Positions 21,530 through 30,609 are shown, counted from the first letter of the stretch. The stretch: DNA of 64,000 nt from Maricaulis sp036231565 (GCA_036231565.1 JAZAHA010000018.1:27127-91126), one strand, 5' to 3'. Program-made: numbers and translations. The notes: generated by a model from the letters alone, not told the origin.

Positions 21530-23137
21530 TCATGTTCGCGTCGACAGCAGTCGGGCCACCGCCCGGCGGCGCAGGATCAGAACGCCGGCAAGAATTGTCA
21601 GGACAACAATCCAGACCGGCACATCGCCCCACCACCCGTATAGAGGAACGCCGACAGGCCTCGGAAGGTTCACATCGCGAACACCTTCCTCACCCGGAGG
21701 AATTTCCACCCGCGTCCGGCCGTGCGCATCGACCACGCCGGACACGCCTCGCGCGGCCGAGCGGATCATCGGCACACCGGTCTCGATCGCCCGGTAACGC
21801 GCCTGGTTGAAATGCTGCCGCGGCCCGGCCGTCACCCCGAACCAGGCATCGTTGGAGATGTTGAGCAGCCAGGCCGGCCGGTCGGCGACGGCATGGACAA
21901 AGCCCGGGAAGATCGCCTCATAGCAGATCAGCGGCATCACGGGCGGGGCACCGGGAAGCTCCAGCGTCGTCGCACCCGGTCCCGGCGTGAACTGGTAGCG
22001 CGCGAACTCGTCGAGCCCGACCGCGCGCAGCAGGCCGGTCAGCGGCACGATTTCGCTGAACGGGGTCAGGCGCACCTTGTCGTACAGGCTCTCCACCCGC
22101 GGTGAGCCATTGGGGAAGCGCAACCCGACCAGGGCGTTGTAGTAGGCGTACTCGCCATTGCCGGTGTCGGCGCGGCGGTTGATGCCGGCGACCAGGGTCT
22201 GGCCGGCCCGCAATTGCTGACCGATCAGGGCCAGCGTCGCATCGTCTTCCAGCATGAAGACCGGCAGCGCGCCCTCGGGCCAGATGACATGGGTGACATC
22301 CGCCAGGCCCGGCTCGGCAGTCAGTTCGAGATAGCGGTCGCGCGTCATGGCCGCCCCGCCGGGTGCCCATTTTGCACGCTGCGGGATGTCGGCATGGACC
22401 AGGCGCAGCCTGATGTCCGGCTGATAGCCTGCATCGGCACCGGACAGGCGCAGCGCCCCGCCGCACAGCACGATCAGGCCGATCGCGGCACCGGCAATCA
22501 CCGGCGCCAGGCTGGACAGGCGCAGGGGCCGCCCGATCGCGGCTGCCGGCGAGGCCAGGGCAAAAACCGTCAGGAAGGACAGGCCGTAAATCCCGAACCA
22601 GGCCGCCGCCTGGCTCACCGCCCCGCCCGCCGGCCAGGCATAGCCGGGCAGGTTCCAGGGCAGGCCGCCAAAGAGATGTCCGCGCAGCCATTCGGTCACG
22701 GTGAGCACGGCGGCGAGGACCAGAACCCGCCAGGGCAGACGCGGCGCAATCCAGGCCTGCAGCACACCAGCCATCCCCCAGAACACGGCCAGCATCGCCG
22801 CAAAGGCCGGCACCGCCACCGGCACCATGAAACCATAGCCCTCGCCGCGGGTCAGGAAGGCAAAGGCGATCCAGTAGGTGCCGGCGAGAAAATAGCCGAA
22901 GCCGAAGACGAAACCGCGCAGGAAGCCGGCCAGGGTGCGTTTCGGGTGACGCCGCGCACCGTCCAGGCTCCACACCAGCACGCACAGGCCGACCGCCAGG
23001 GCTGGCCAGAAGTGCAATGGGGCCATCGCGGTCGCCGACAGGGCGCCTGCGGCGAGGACCACGGCAAGATGCCGCCAGCCCTGACGGGCGGCGAGCCAGG
23101 CTCGCGGACGCCAGAGAGCGAGCCGGCGCCAGTTCAT
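21530..23137 (-). CDS. lnt: Apolipoprotein N-acyltransferase Lnt
   Basis: Inner-membrane enzyme that adds the third acyl chain to the N-terminal cysteine of lipoproteins. The 535-residue protein has about six membrane segments in its first 230 residues, a periplasmic nitrilase-like domain (about 240-490) and a C-terminal membrane helix. The catalytic triad is visible as Glu288 (WPEGALP), Lys354 (YDKVRLTPFSE) and Cys405 (ICYEAIFP). The gene overlaps the corC-like gene start by four bases (ATGA), so the two are translationally coupled. Confidence 0.96.
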   Translation of the reverse strand: MNWRRLALWRPRAWLAARQGWRHLAVVLAAGALSATAMAPLHFWPALAVGLCVLVWSLDGARRHPKRTLAGFLRGFVFGFGYFLAGTYWIAFAFLTRGEGYGFMVPVAVPAFAAMLAVFWGMAGVLQAWIAPRLPWRVLVLAAVLTVTEWLRGHLFGGLPWNLPGYAWPAGGAVSQAAAWFGIYGLSFLTVFALASPAAAIGRPLRLSSLAPVIAGAAIGLIVLCGGALRLSGADAGYQPDIRLRLVHADIPQRAKWAPGGAAMTRDRYLELTAEPGLADVTHVIWPEGALPVFMLEDDATLALIGQQLRAGQTLVAGINRRADTGNGEYAYYNALVGLRFPNGSPRVESLYDKVRLTPFSEIVPLTGLLRAVGLDEFARYQFTPGPGATTLELPGAPPVMPLICYEAIFPGFVHAVADRPAWLLNISNDAWFGVTAGPRQHFNQARYRAIETGVPMIRSAARGVSGVVDAHGRTRVEIPPGEEGVRDVNLPRPVGVPLYGWWGDVPVWIVVLTILAGVLILRRRAVARLLSTRT

Positions 23138-24036
23138 GACGCCGGTCCGGCTCCCTCTGCCGCCGGCGCAGCCGGCGGCCTGGGCTTGCGGTGCGGTGCA
23201 CGCACGCGCATCCGCTTGATCCGACGGCTGTCGGCCTCGATCACCTCGAACTCATAGCCGGTGGGATGGCGGATCACCTCGCCGCGCTCGGGCACGCGGC
23301 CGATCAGGGTAAAGACCAGACCGCCGAGACTGTCGACATCCTCATCCTCGTCCTCGGCAGCGATTTCCTCGCCGACAACGTCTTCGAAATCGTCGATCTC
23401 GGCCCGCGCATCGACATCCCAGACGCCGGGGCCGCGGGCGCGGATGGCCGGCGAATCCTCGTCATCATGCTCGTCCTCGATATCGCCCACGATCGGCTCG
23501 ATCAGGTCCTCCAGCGTCACCAGACCGTCCGTGCCGCCATACTCGTCGACCACCAGAGCCATGTGCATGCGGCGCCCCTGCATGCGGCGCAGGAGATCGC
23601 TGGCGCGCATCGACGGCGGGGCGAACAGGAGCGGGCGGCTGATGGCGGGCAGGATCTGCTTCTGCAGCCAGCCGGGCAGACGCTCGCCATCCTCGCTCGG
23701 TGCGAGATGGCCGACCACGTCCTTGATGTGCGCAACCCCGACCGGATCATCCAGCGTTTCGCGGTAGATCGGCAGGCGCGAATGCGCGGCTTCGGCAAAG
23801 CGCTGCGCCAGCTCGTCGAGCGGGGTGGAGACCTCGACGCCGATAATGTCGGCGCGCGGCACCATCACGTCGGCCACACGCAGCAGGTCCAGCGCATCCG
23901 CCTCGATGGAGAGCGGCAGGGAAGCCGGGGCCGCCGGTGCGGCCGCCGGTGCGACAGGAGTTTGACCGCTTTTACCCAGAATGCGCCGGAACCAGGAGCG
24001 GCCCTCCGGGCCCGGCGTGGTAGGATTGTCAGCCAT
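23134..24036 (-). CDS. CorC/TlyC-type CBS-domain protein
   Basis: A 300-residue protein with paired CBS domains (about 50-185; DVMVPRADIIGVE and MHMALVVDEYGGTDGLVTLEDLIE) and a C-terminal transporter-associated domain (about 215-285; DSLGGLVFTLIGRVPERGEV). It lacks membrane segments, like CorC of enterobacteria, which affects magnesium and cobalt efflux. The role here is not proven; members next to ybeY, phoH and lnt are common in alphaproteobacteria and are often annotated as hemolysins without evidence. It lies 26 bases after ybeY and overlaps lnt by four bases. Confidence 0.92.
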   Translation of the reverse strand: MADNPTTPGPEGRSWFRRILGKSGQTPVAPAAAPAAPASLPLSIEADALDLLRVADVMVPRADIIGVEVSTPLDELAQRFAEAAHSRLPIYRETLDDPVGVAHIKDVVGHLAPSEDGERLPGWLQKQILPAISRPLLFAPPSMRASDLLRRMQGRRMHMALVVDEYGGTDGLVTLEDLIEPIVGDIEDEHDDEDSPAIRARGPGVWDVDARAEIDDFEDVVGEEIAAEDEDEDVDSLGGLVFTLIGRVPERGEVIRHPTGYEFEVIEADSRRIKRMRVRAPHRKPRPPAAPAAEGAGPAS

Positions 24037-24062
24037 TGTGTCTTCGATCGGGAAATTGTCGC

Positions 24063-24515
24063 TCAGGCGGCATAGGGATCAGCCACCCCCAGTCTGGCCA
24101 GCGCACGGCGTTCCAGACCTTCCATGATTTCAGCCTCGTCATCATCCTGATGATCATACCCCTGCAAGTGCAGGAATCCATGGATGATCAGATGTCGCAG
24201 GTGATCGGCGAGCGCGATTTCGCGCGCCTGCGCCTCGCGCGCCACAACACCGGCGGCCAGGGCGATATCGCCAAGATGATTGTCGGCATGTCCGCCGGAT
24301 GGGAAAGAGAGCACATTCGTCGGCCCTTCCCGGCCGCGGAATTCGGCGTTCAGGGCCGCCACGGCATCATCGCCGGTGAGCAGGATCGCCACCACGCCCG
24401 GGCTGCGCTCGTCGAGCTCTTCGCAAACGGCTTCAACGGCTTGCTCGGCGAGACGGGTCTTGCCGTCCAGCCCGTTCCAGGCCTCGTCCTCAACGATCAG
24501 GTCGACAGCGTTCAT
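24063..24515 (-). CDS. ybeY: Endoribonuclease YbeY (rRNA maturation factor)
   Basis: Zinc-dependent single-strand endoribonuclease for 16S rRNA 3'-end maturation and ribosome quality control. The 150-residue protein has the metal motif H-x3-H-x5-H as His112, His116 and His122 (HGFLHLQGYDH) and the conserved PTNVLSFP segment. Its ATG overlaps the stop of the phoH-like gene by four bases, so expression is coupled to it. Length is normal. Confidence 0.95.
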   Translation of the reverse strand: MNAVDLIVEDEAWNGLDGKTRLAEQAVEAVCEELDERSPGVVAILLTGDDAVAALNAEFRGREGPTNVLSFPSGGHADNHLGDIALAAGVVAREAQAREIALADHLRHLIIHGFLHLQGYDHQDDDEAEIMEGLERRALARLGVADPYAA

Positions 24516-25549
24516 CGGTCCGGTTTCGCCGTGCCGCTCGCGCGGCGCGCATCGTCCTCATAGGCTTCCACGATCCGGGCCACCAGATCGTGCCGGACCA
24601 CATCAACACGCGAAAACCGGCAGATGGCAACACCCTTCGTCTCCGAGAGGATGCCCAGCGCATGGCCCAGGCCCGAGGGTTCGCGCGGATGCAGGTCGAT
24701 CTGGCTGGGATCGCCGGTCACCGCCATGCGCGAACCTTCGCCCAGGCGTGTGAGCACCATCTGCATCTGCGGTTTGGAGGTGTTCTGGGCCTCGTCGACC
24801 ACGACAAAGGCGCGATTGAGCGTGCGGCCGCGCATGAAGGCGAGCGGGGCGACCTCGATCCGGCCGTCCTCGCGCATCTTTTCCAGCTGGTGACGCCCCA
24901 GCGTATCGGCCAGCGCATCCCAGACCGGCAGCAAATAAGGGTCGACCTTCTCGGTCAGATCGCCCGGCAGGAAGCCCAGCTTCTCGCCCGCCTCGACGGC
25001 GGGACGGGTGATGATCAGCTTCTCGACCTTGCGCTGAACCAGGAGGGACGCGCCATAGGCAACCGCCAGCAGCGTCTTGCCAGTGCCAGCCGGGCCGACC
25101 CCGAATATCAAATCGTACGCCTTGTCATTCTTCAGGGCACGCACATATTCGCGCTGGCCTTCGGTGCGGGCGATGAGGCTGGAGCCGCGCGGCACGCGGA
25201 TGACGCCATCCTCGTTTTCCCCGGCGCGCTCGTCGCTGTCGCGCAGGCGCAGCGCCGCGCGCACGGCCGCCTCGTCACAGGTCAGCCCGTGTTCCAGCGA
25301 GGCATAGAGCCGCTTGAGCACGCGCTTGGCTTCGTCGCGCGCCGCGCCTTCGCCGGCCGTGATGACGATCTGGCCGCCGCCGGGCGCCGACAGGCGCACG
25401 CCGAGTTCCTGTTCGATCAGGATCAGAAAGCGGTCGCCGGCACCGGCCATGCCGCGCAGGCGTTCCTTGTCGTCAAAGAAGACCGTTTCCGAGGCTTCGC
25501 GCCGCGGCTTGGCCGCTCGACTGCGGGGCGGTGTCTTGGCTGAACTCAC
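24512..25549 (-). CDS. PhoH-like ATPase
   Basis: A P-loop ATPase of the PhoH family, thought to act on RNA, often beside ybeY. The 345-residue protein has Walker A GPAGTGKT at 152-159, Walker B FVVVDEAQN near 250-258 and the TRLGEGSRMAVTGDPSQIDL motif. The N-terminal 100 residues hold the KH-like region of longer PhoH-like proteins. It overlaps miaB upstream and ybeY downstream by four bases each. ATP-dependent RNA unwinding is suggested for relatives; the exact role is open. Confidence 0.94.
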   Translation of the reverse strand: MSSAKTPPRSRAAKPRREASETVFFDDKERLRGMAGAGDRFLILIEQELGVRLSAPGGGQIVITAGEGAARDEAKRVLKRLYASLEHGLTCDEAAVRAALRLRDSDERAGENEDGVIRVPRGSSLIARTEGQREYVRALKNDKAYDLIFGVGPAGTGKTLLAVAYGASLLVQRKVEKLIITRPAVEAGEKLGFLPGDLTEKVDPYLLPVWDALADTLGRHQLEKMREDGRIEVAPLAFMRGRTLNRAFVVVDEAQNTSKPQMQMVLTRLGEGSRMAVTGDPSQIDLHPREPSGLGHALGILSETKGVAICRFSRVDVVRHDLVARIVEAYEDDARRASGTAKPDR

Positions 25550-26916
25550 GCCGCGCTCCGTTCTCCGCCCGCCAGGCGCCCGGCCAGCGCATTGCGGCTG
25601 GCACGTTCGATAACGACCTGCCCGATATGGCCGATCATTTCGGCCGGCGCCTCGACATGGACGGCCTGCAGAAAGGGGCTGCGGCCGTGCAATTGTCCAT
25701 CCCGGCGGCCCGGCTTTTCGAACAGGACCGGCAGGGTACGGCCGATCTGGCTTTCATTGAAAGCGACCTGCTGGGCATTGAGCAAATCCTGCAGTACGGC
25801 CAGGCGCTCGCCCTTCACGGCTTCGTCGATCTGGTTGAACATCGCAGCCCCGGGCGTGCCCGGACGGCGCGAATACTTGAAGGAGAAGCAGGAGGCGTAA
25901 TTCACCTCGCGCACCAGATCGAGCGTGGCCTGAAAATCGGCATCGGTCTCGCCGGGGAAGCCGACAATCATGTCGCCGGAAATCGCGATATCCGGCCGGG
26001 CGGCCCTCAGGCGCTCGATGATCGCGATGTATTCCGCGGCCGTATGCTGACGGTTCATGGCCTTGAGGATCTTGTCGGACCCGGCCTGAACCGGCAGGTG
26101 GAAATAGGGCATCAGCTTGGGTTCGTCGGCAAAGGCCGCGATCAGATCGTCATCCATGTCACGCGGATGCGAGGTGGTGAAGCGGATGCGCTCGATACCG
26201 CCGATGAGGGCGATATGGCGCACCAGCTGGCCCAGACCCCAGGCACCGTCTGCCTCGCGGCCGGATGGCGGCGCGCCGTGGAAAGCGTTGACATTCTGGC
26301 CCAGCAGCGTGACTTCGCGCACGCCCTTGGCGGCCAGGCCGCGCACTTCGGCAACGATCTGGTCGACCGGGCGCGACCATTCCGCACCGCGCGTATAGGG
26401 CACGACACAGAAGGTGCAGAACTTGTCACAGCCTTCCTGCACGGTGACGAAGGCGGAATAGCCCTCGACCTGGCGCTCGCCGGCGAGGCGGTCGAACTTG
26501 TCCTCGACCTCGAACTCGGTATCCAGCGCCTCGCCGCGGGCGCGGTGCGCCTGGGCGATCAGCTCGGGAAGCTTGTGATAGGTCTGCGGTCCGACAACGA
26601 GATCGACGACCGGTGCGCGCTTCATGATCTCCGCGCCCTCGGCCTGGGCAACGCAGCCCGCCACGGCGATCGTCATGCCGCCGGATGCCGCCTTCTCCTC
26701 CTTCAGCGGGCGCAGCCGGCCCAGCTCGGAATAGACTTTCTCGGCCGCCTTCTCGCGGATGTGACAGGTATTCAGGATCACCAGATCGGCGCCATCGGGC
26801 TCCTCCGCCGGCTCGTAGCCGAGCGGGGCCAGCACGTCTCTCATCCGTTCGGAATCGTAGACATTCATCTGGCAGCCGTAAGTCTTGATGAAGAGACGTT
26901 TGCGCGTCGAACTCAT
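25546..26916 (-). CDS. miaB: tRNA-2-methylthio-N6-dimethylallyladenosine synthase MiaB
   Basis: Radical-SAM methylthiotransferase that adds the 2-methylthio group to i6A37 of tRNAs. The 456-residue protein has three auxiliary-cluster cysteines (Cys15, Cys51, Cys88), the radical-SAM triad Cys163-x3-Cys167-x2-Cys170 (EGCDKFCTFC) and a C-terminal TRAM domain. It starts the miaB-phoH-ybeY-corC-lnt operon; the ATG is preceded by GAAGG. A hairpin with a short T run lies directly before its ribosome site, and a candidate promoter is about 75 bases further up. Confidence 0.97.
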   Translation of the reverse strand: MSSTRKRLFIKTYGCQMNVYDSERMRDVLAPLGYEPAEEPDGADLVILNTCHIREKAAEKVYSELGRLRPLKEEKAASGGMTIAVAGCVAQAEGAEIMKRAPVVDLVVGPQTYHKLPELIAQAHRARGEALDTEFEVEDKFDRLAGERQVEGYSAFVTVQEGCDKFCTFCVVPYTRGAEWSRPVDQIVAEVRGLAAKGVREVTLLGQNVNAFHGAPPSGREADGAWGLGQLVRHIALIGGIERIRFTTSHPRDMDDDLIAAFADEPKLMPYFHLPVQAGSDKILKAMNRQHTAAEYIAIIERLRAARPDIAISGDMIVGFPGETDADFQATLDLVREVNYASCFSFKYSRRPGTPGAAMFNQIDEAVKGERLAVLQDLLNAQQVAFNESQIGRTLPVLFEKPGRRDGQLHGRSPFLQAVHVEAPAEMIGHIGQVVIERASRNALAGRLAGGERSAA

Positions 26917-26923
26917 GAAACCT

Positions 26924-26944
26924 TCAAAACCGCCTCCGGCGGTT
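26924..26944 (-). terminator. Hairpin with T run just before miaB
   Basis: Read on the minus strand, AACCGCC-GGA-GGCGGTT forms a seven-base stem followed by TTTTG, then directly the miaB ribosome site GAAGG. It may end transcripts from the MFS gene, or act as a leader structure for the miaB operon. Confidence 0.5.
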
Positions 26945-26986
26945 CACCCAATCAGCGTCGTCCGGCCCGCGGCCGGGAAGCGGGGC

Positions 26987-27015
26987 GTTATGATGGAAAT
27001 GGGGCCGATAGGCAA
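26987..27015 (-). promoter_or_regulatory. Possible promoter of the miaB operon
   Basis: On the minus strand TTGCCT (27015-27010) and CATAAC (26992-26987) are 17 bases apart. The site lies between the MFS stop and miaB, upstream of the hairpin. Moderate consensus match. Confidence 0.35.
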
Positions 27016-27026
27016 GGCCCGCAAGA

Positions 27027-28304
27027 CTATTCGGCCTTTACGGCGCCTTCAGGAACAGTCTCCCGGGACGTCAGCTCATGCGTGCCCGGATCGTGCCGCT
27101 TGGCGCTGAGCGCCAGGAAGAGCGCGACAATCGTCAGCGCCGAGGCCAGAAGGAAGGGCGCGCCGGCGAAGACAAAGGGCGCATCGGCGCCGGTAAAGCC
27201 CTCGAACATGCGCGACATGATCAGCGGTCCGATAATCATCGACAGGCTCTGCATCGAGGTCATCGCCCCCTGCAGCTCGCCCTGGGCATTGGCCGGCACA
27301 ATGCGGGAAATCACCCCCTGCAATGCCGGCTGGCCGATCCCGGCCAGCGCCCCGAAGACGATGATCGGGTAGACCATCCAGCCGCTGGTCGCCAGGCCAT
27401 AGGCGGCGTAGGAGCACACGGCCAGCGACAGCGAGACCGCGATGGCGCGCCACTCGCCCAGTTTCGGCACGAGAATGCGGGTCAGCCCGCCCTGCACAAG
27501 CGCCGTCGTCAACCCGACCGCCATCAGCGACAGGCCGATATCGCCGGCGGTCCAGCCAAACTTGAAGTCGGTGTAGTAGGACCAGACAGCCGGATAGACC
27601 GCGTGGCCGAGCAGCATCAGAAAGACCGCGCCCATCATCACCAGGACCGCCGGATAGGACCGCATCTGCAGCAGCGAACCGAGCGGGTTGGCGCGGCGGA
27701 TCGAGAAGGCGCGGCGATTTTCCGGCGCCAGCGTCTCGGGCAGCACGAAAAGACCGTAGATCAGGTTCAACCCGGCCAGGATGCCGGCCGCAAAGAAGGG
27801 CGCACGCGGACCGAAATGCTCACCCAGCAGCCCGCCGATCGCCGGGCCGAGGATAAAGCCGATACCGAAAGCCGCACCCATCATGCCGAACCGTCCGGCG
27901 CGTTCGTGGGCCGGCGTGATGTCGGCAATATAGGCGTTGGCAGTGGAATAGCTGGCGCCGAACACGCCGGCCAGGATACGGCCGATCAGCAGCAGCCAGA
28001 AATGCGGGGCAAAGCCCATCATCGTGTAGTCGAGGGTGAAGCCGGCCAGCGCCGCGAGCAGAACACGCTTGCGCCCGAACCGGTCGGACAGGCCACCGAC
28101 AATCGGTGCGAAGACGAACTGCATGCCGGCATAGCTGGCGGTCAGCCAGGCGCCCAGCACCACGGCATTGTTCGCTTCCAGACCGGTCACATCCTCGATC
28201 AGGGCCGGCATGACAGGCATGATCAGCCCGATGCCGATCATGTCGATCAGCACGGTGATGAAGATGAAAATGAAGGCGTGCTTGCCGGGCTTGCGGGCGG
28301 ACAT
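27027..28304 (-). CDS. MFS transporter of the TetA-like (drug:H+ antiporter-1) type
   Basis: A 425-residue inner-membrane protein with twelve predicted helices. It carries the antiporter motif A loop GGLSDRFGRKRVLL between helices 2 and 3 and the N-terminal FIFITVLIDMIGIGLIMPVMP typical of the TCR/Tet family of drug exporters. Substrate is unknown; many members of this group are not tied to tetracycline resistance. It follows fur by 26 bases and so probably shares its transcript. It lies between fur and miaB, which are adjacent in many relatives. Confidence 0.88.
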   Translation of the reverse strand: MSARKPGKHAFIFIFITVLIDMIGIGLIMPVMPALIEDVTGLEANNAVVLGAWLTASYAGMQFVFAPIVGGLSDRFGRKRVLLAALAGFTLDYTMMGFAPHFWLLLIGRILAGVFGASYSTANAYIADITPAHERAGRFGMMGAAFGIGFILGPAIGGLLGEHFGPRAPFFAAGILAGLNLIYGLFVLPETLAPENRRAFSIRRANPLGSLLQMRSYPAVLVMMGAVFLMLLGHAVYPAVWSYYTDFKFGWTAGDIGLSLMAVGLTTALVQGGLTRILVPKLGEWRAIAVSLSLAVCSYAAYGLATSGWMVYPIIVFGALAGIGQPALQGVISRIVPANAQGELQGAMTSMQSLSMIIGPLIMSRMFEGFTGADAPFVFAGAPFLLASALTIVALFLALSAKRHDPGTHELTSRETVPEGAVKAE

Positions 28305-28330
28305 GGCGTCTCCTGCGGGAGGCGGACGCC

Positions 28331-28753
28331 CTAGTCCTCGGCGCCCTTCAGGGGCACGCCGTAAAGCTCCAGACGGTGATCGACAAGCTTGTAGCCCAGC
28401 TTGCGCGCGATCGCTTCCTGCAGACGCTCGATCTCTTCGTTGACGAATTCCACCACTTCACCGGACTTCAGGTCGATCAGGTGGTCGTGATGTTCGTCGC
28501 CGACTTCCTCATAGCGCGACCTTCCGTCGCGGAAGTCGTGCCGCTCGATAATGCCGGCTTCCTCGAACAGGCGGACCGTGCGGTAGACCGTGGCCAGCGA
28601 GATCCGCGGATCTTCCGCCGATGCCCGGCGGTGCAGCTCTTCGGCATCCGGATGGTCGTCGGAAGACGACAGCACGCGGGCGATGACCCGGCGCTGATCG
28701 GTCATGCGAAGTCCCTTCGCGATGCAGATCTGTTCGATACGGTCAGGCATCAT
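28331..28753 (-). CDS. fur: Ferric uptake regulator family protein Fur
   Basis: Metal-responsive DNA-binding repressor of 140 residues. The winged helix (about 15-75) includes ISLATVYRTVRLFEEAGI, and the dimerisation domain has the metal-site segment HHDH (88-91). The two CxxC zinc-structural motifs of gammaproteobacterial Fur are absent: where the first CxxC would be, Asp94 and Ser97 appear (HLIDLKSGEV). This matches alphaproteobacterial Fur proteins as I know them. It lies between rimI and the MFS gene, all on the minus strand with short gaps, so it may be cotranscribed with both. Confidence 0.94.
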   Translation of the reverse strand: MMPDRIEQICIAKGLRMTDQRRVIARVLSSSDDHPDAEELHRRASAEDPRISLATVYRTVRLFEEAGIIERHDFRDGRSRYEEVGDEHHDHLIDLKSGEVVEFVNEEIERLQEAIARKLGYKLVDHRLELYGVPLKGAED

Positions 28754-28786
28754 CGTCCTCGTCCTTGATACTGCAGAGATAGGCGT

Positions 28787-29248
28787 TCACGCCGGGGTTT
28801 GTCCATCTTCGCGCAGCCATTTTTCAAGGACAAGCGCATCCGCCCCGTCGGCATAGTAGGCCTTGCGCAGCCCCACCTGCCGGTATCCCGCCCGGGCATA
28901 GAGCTTTTGCGCGGCCGTATTGGCGACCGAAACCTCGAGGAAGACCCTGTTGCAGCCTGCCTGCATCAGCCCGTCCTGGGCGGCAGCGAGCAATTGTCCG
29001 CCGCGGCCGGACACCCGGGCATGCGGTGCAATGCCGATGGTCAGGATTTCCGCCTCGTCGAGCGCCTGGCGCACGACAACAAGCCCCCGCGCCTCGCCAT
29101 CCCCGCGCAGGATCAGCGCCGTCACGCCGTCCGTCAGCAAAAGCGAGGCGAATTCGCGTTCCGACCAGGCGGCTGCAAAACAGGCTGCGTGGAGCGCCGC
29201 CAGCTCGCCGGCGGCTTCCGCCCCGGCGCGCTCGATGGCGACGCTCAT
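28787..29248 (-). CDS. rimI: GNAT acetyltransferase RimI (ribosomal protein S18-alanine N-acetyltransferase)
   Basis: A 153-residue GCN5-related acetyltransferase with the acetyl-CoA motif VSGRGGQLLAAA (about 79-90) and the RimI-type C-terminal segment VFLEVSVANTAAQKLYARAGYRQVGLRKAYY. In bacteria RimI acetylates the N-terminal alanine of S18. Its ATG overlaps the tsaB stop by four bases, the usual tsaB-rimI pairing. The frame is open far upstream, but only 29248 has the coupled start and the right length. Confidence 0.92.
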   Translation of the reverse strand: MSVAIERAGAEAAGELAALHAACFAAAWSEREFASLLLTDGVTALILRGDGEARGLVVVRQALDEAEILTIGIAPHARVSGRGGQLLAAAQDGLMQAGCNRVFLEVSVANTAAQKLYARAGYRQVGLRKAYYADGADALVLEKWLREDGQTPA

Positions 29249-29889
29249 ACCGGCTCGACCCCGCCCGGCAGCTTGGCGTCCGGCGGGCGGGCATAAAAGG
29301 GCGAGGACGGCGCCTGCGCCGGATCTGCCTCGGCCACCAGATCGAGCAGGGCGTGAAGGTCGAGCTCCGTGATATCGCGGACCGATGCGCCGGCCGGATC
29401 GACCAGTGCCGCGCCCGAGCCGGCCAGGACGAGGCCGTCGAGCCCGAGCGTATCGAGGTGTGCGGGAACCGCCTCGACGGTGAGGCGCTGCGGCCCGGAC
29501 GCGTCCGGCCCGGTCCAGACCAGCAGGATGACCTCGCCGCTCTTGGCATCGTGCAGTACGGCCAGGGGGCGCACATCGTGCAACTGGCGCGCGATCACGG
29601 CGAGATTGCCGATGCCGATGGCCACGGCACCCGTCGCCAGGGCAAGACCGCGGGCGAAGGCCGTGCCGACCCGGGTGCCGGCAAAACTGCCCGGGCCGAT
29701 GGTGACGCCGATGCGCGTCAGTGCGCCGGGCGTGACCCCGGCATCGGCCAGGATCTGCTGGACCATCGGCGCCAGGCGCTCGGCATGGCCGCGGCCGATC
29801 CGCTCGCAAAGGACATGGTCCGGCCGGCCATCCACGCGCAGCGCGACGGCACAGTCCGGACCGGTGGTATCGATGGCCAGCAGGGTCAT
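29245..29889 (-). CDS. tsaB: tRNA threonylcarbamoyladenosine biosynthesis protein TsaB
   Basis: Scaffold partner of TsaD in formation of t6A37 on ANN-decoding tRNAs. The 214-residue ASKHA-fold protein starts MTLLAIDTTGPDCAVAL and has GVTIGPGSFAGTRVGTAFARGLA, the signature near residues 60-83. The C-terminal half is shorter and more variable, as usual. It is coupled to rimI by an ATGA overlap and follows the nitroreductase gene by nine bases. Confidence 0.94.
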   Translation of the reverse strand: MTLLAIDTTGPDCAVALRVDGRPDHVLCERIGRGHAERLAPMVQQILADAGVTPGALTRIGVTIGPGSFAGTRVGTAFARGLALATGAVAIGIGNLAVIARQLHDVRPLAVLHDAKSGEVILLVWTGPDASGPQRLTVEAVPAHLDTLGLDGLVLAGSGAALVDPAGASVRDITELDLHALLDLVAEADPAQAPSSPFYARPPDAKLPGGVEPV

Positions 29890-29898
29890 GCCAGCCCT

Positions 29899-30534
29899 TT
29901 AGAGGATTTTCGCGGCCTCGTCGAAGTCCAGGCGCGGCAGGCGCGGGAAGAGGTTCTTCGTCGTGCCATAGCCCAGATTGATCAGGATGTCGGACCGCCA
30001 GGTCTTCATCTCCGGATCGTCGAGGAAGAATTCCTTGTCCAGGCCGTCATTCTCGAACCCGGTCATCGGACCGGTGTCCAGGCCGAGCGCACGCGCAGCG
30101 ATGATCAGATAGGCGCCCTGCAGCACGGCATTGCGCTTGCCATTGTCGATTGTGGACGCCGGAGCAGTGAACCAGTCGCGGGCACCGGGATTGTGCGGCA
30201 TCAGCTGAGGCACCTTGTCGTAGAACTCGGTGTCCCAGGCCAGAACCACCGTGACCGGCGCCTTCATCGTCTTGGCCCGGTTGCCTTCGGACAGGTGCGG
30301 TTCCAGGCGGGCCTTGGCCTCGGCCGTGGTCAGGAAGAGAAAGCGCGCCGGCGAGGAGTTGGCGCTTGTCGGGCCCATGCGGAGCGTGTCGTAGAGCTGT
30401 TTCAGCGTCTCCACCGGAACCGGGCGGGTCTCGTCGAAATCATTGTAGGTGCGGGCGTCCAGCAGGATCTGCTTCAGCGCGGCCGCATCGATCGGATCGT
30501 TATGGGTGGGCTTGCGCGACAATTCGTCGGCCAT
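29899..30534 (-). CDS. Nitroreductase-family protein (RutE-like, malonic semialdehyde reductase type)
   Basis: A 211-residue FMN-dependent oxidoreductase of the nitroreductase fold. The FMN-site segment RMGPTSANSSPARFLFL (about 52-68) and GAYLIIAARALGLDTGPMTGF near 140-160 match the RutE/HadB subgroup, which reduces malonic semialdehyde to 3-hydroxypropionate or reduces nitro compounds. No rut genes are nearby, so the physiological substrate is unknown. AGGAGCG lies before the ATG. It lies nine bases upstream of tsaB on the same strand. Confidence 0.88.
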   Translation of the reverse strand: MADELSRKPTHNDPIDAAALKQILLDARTYNDFDETRPVPVETLKQLYDTLRMGPTSANSSPARFLFLTTAEAKARLEPHLSEGNRAKTMKAPVTVVLAWDTEFYDKVPQLMPHNPGARDWFTAPASTIDNGKRNAVLQGAYLIIAARALGLDTGPMTGFENDGLDKEFFLDDPEMKTWRSDILINLGYGTTKNLFPRLPRLDFDEAAKIL

Positions 30535-30609
30535 GGGGGCGCTCCTGTGCGAATAACCAGTTCGGCCGGACCATAATCCGGGCCGACCGGCTTTTGAATT
30601 TCCGCACTG

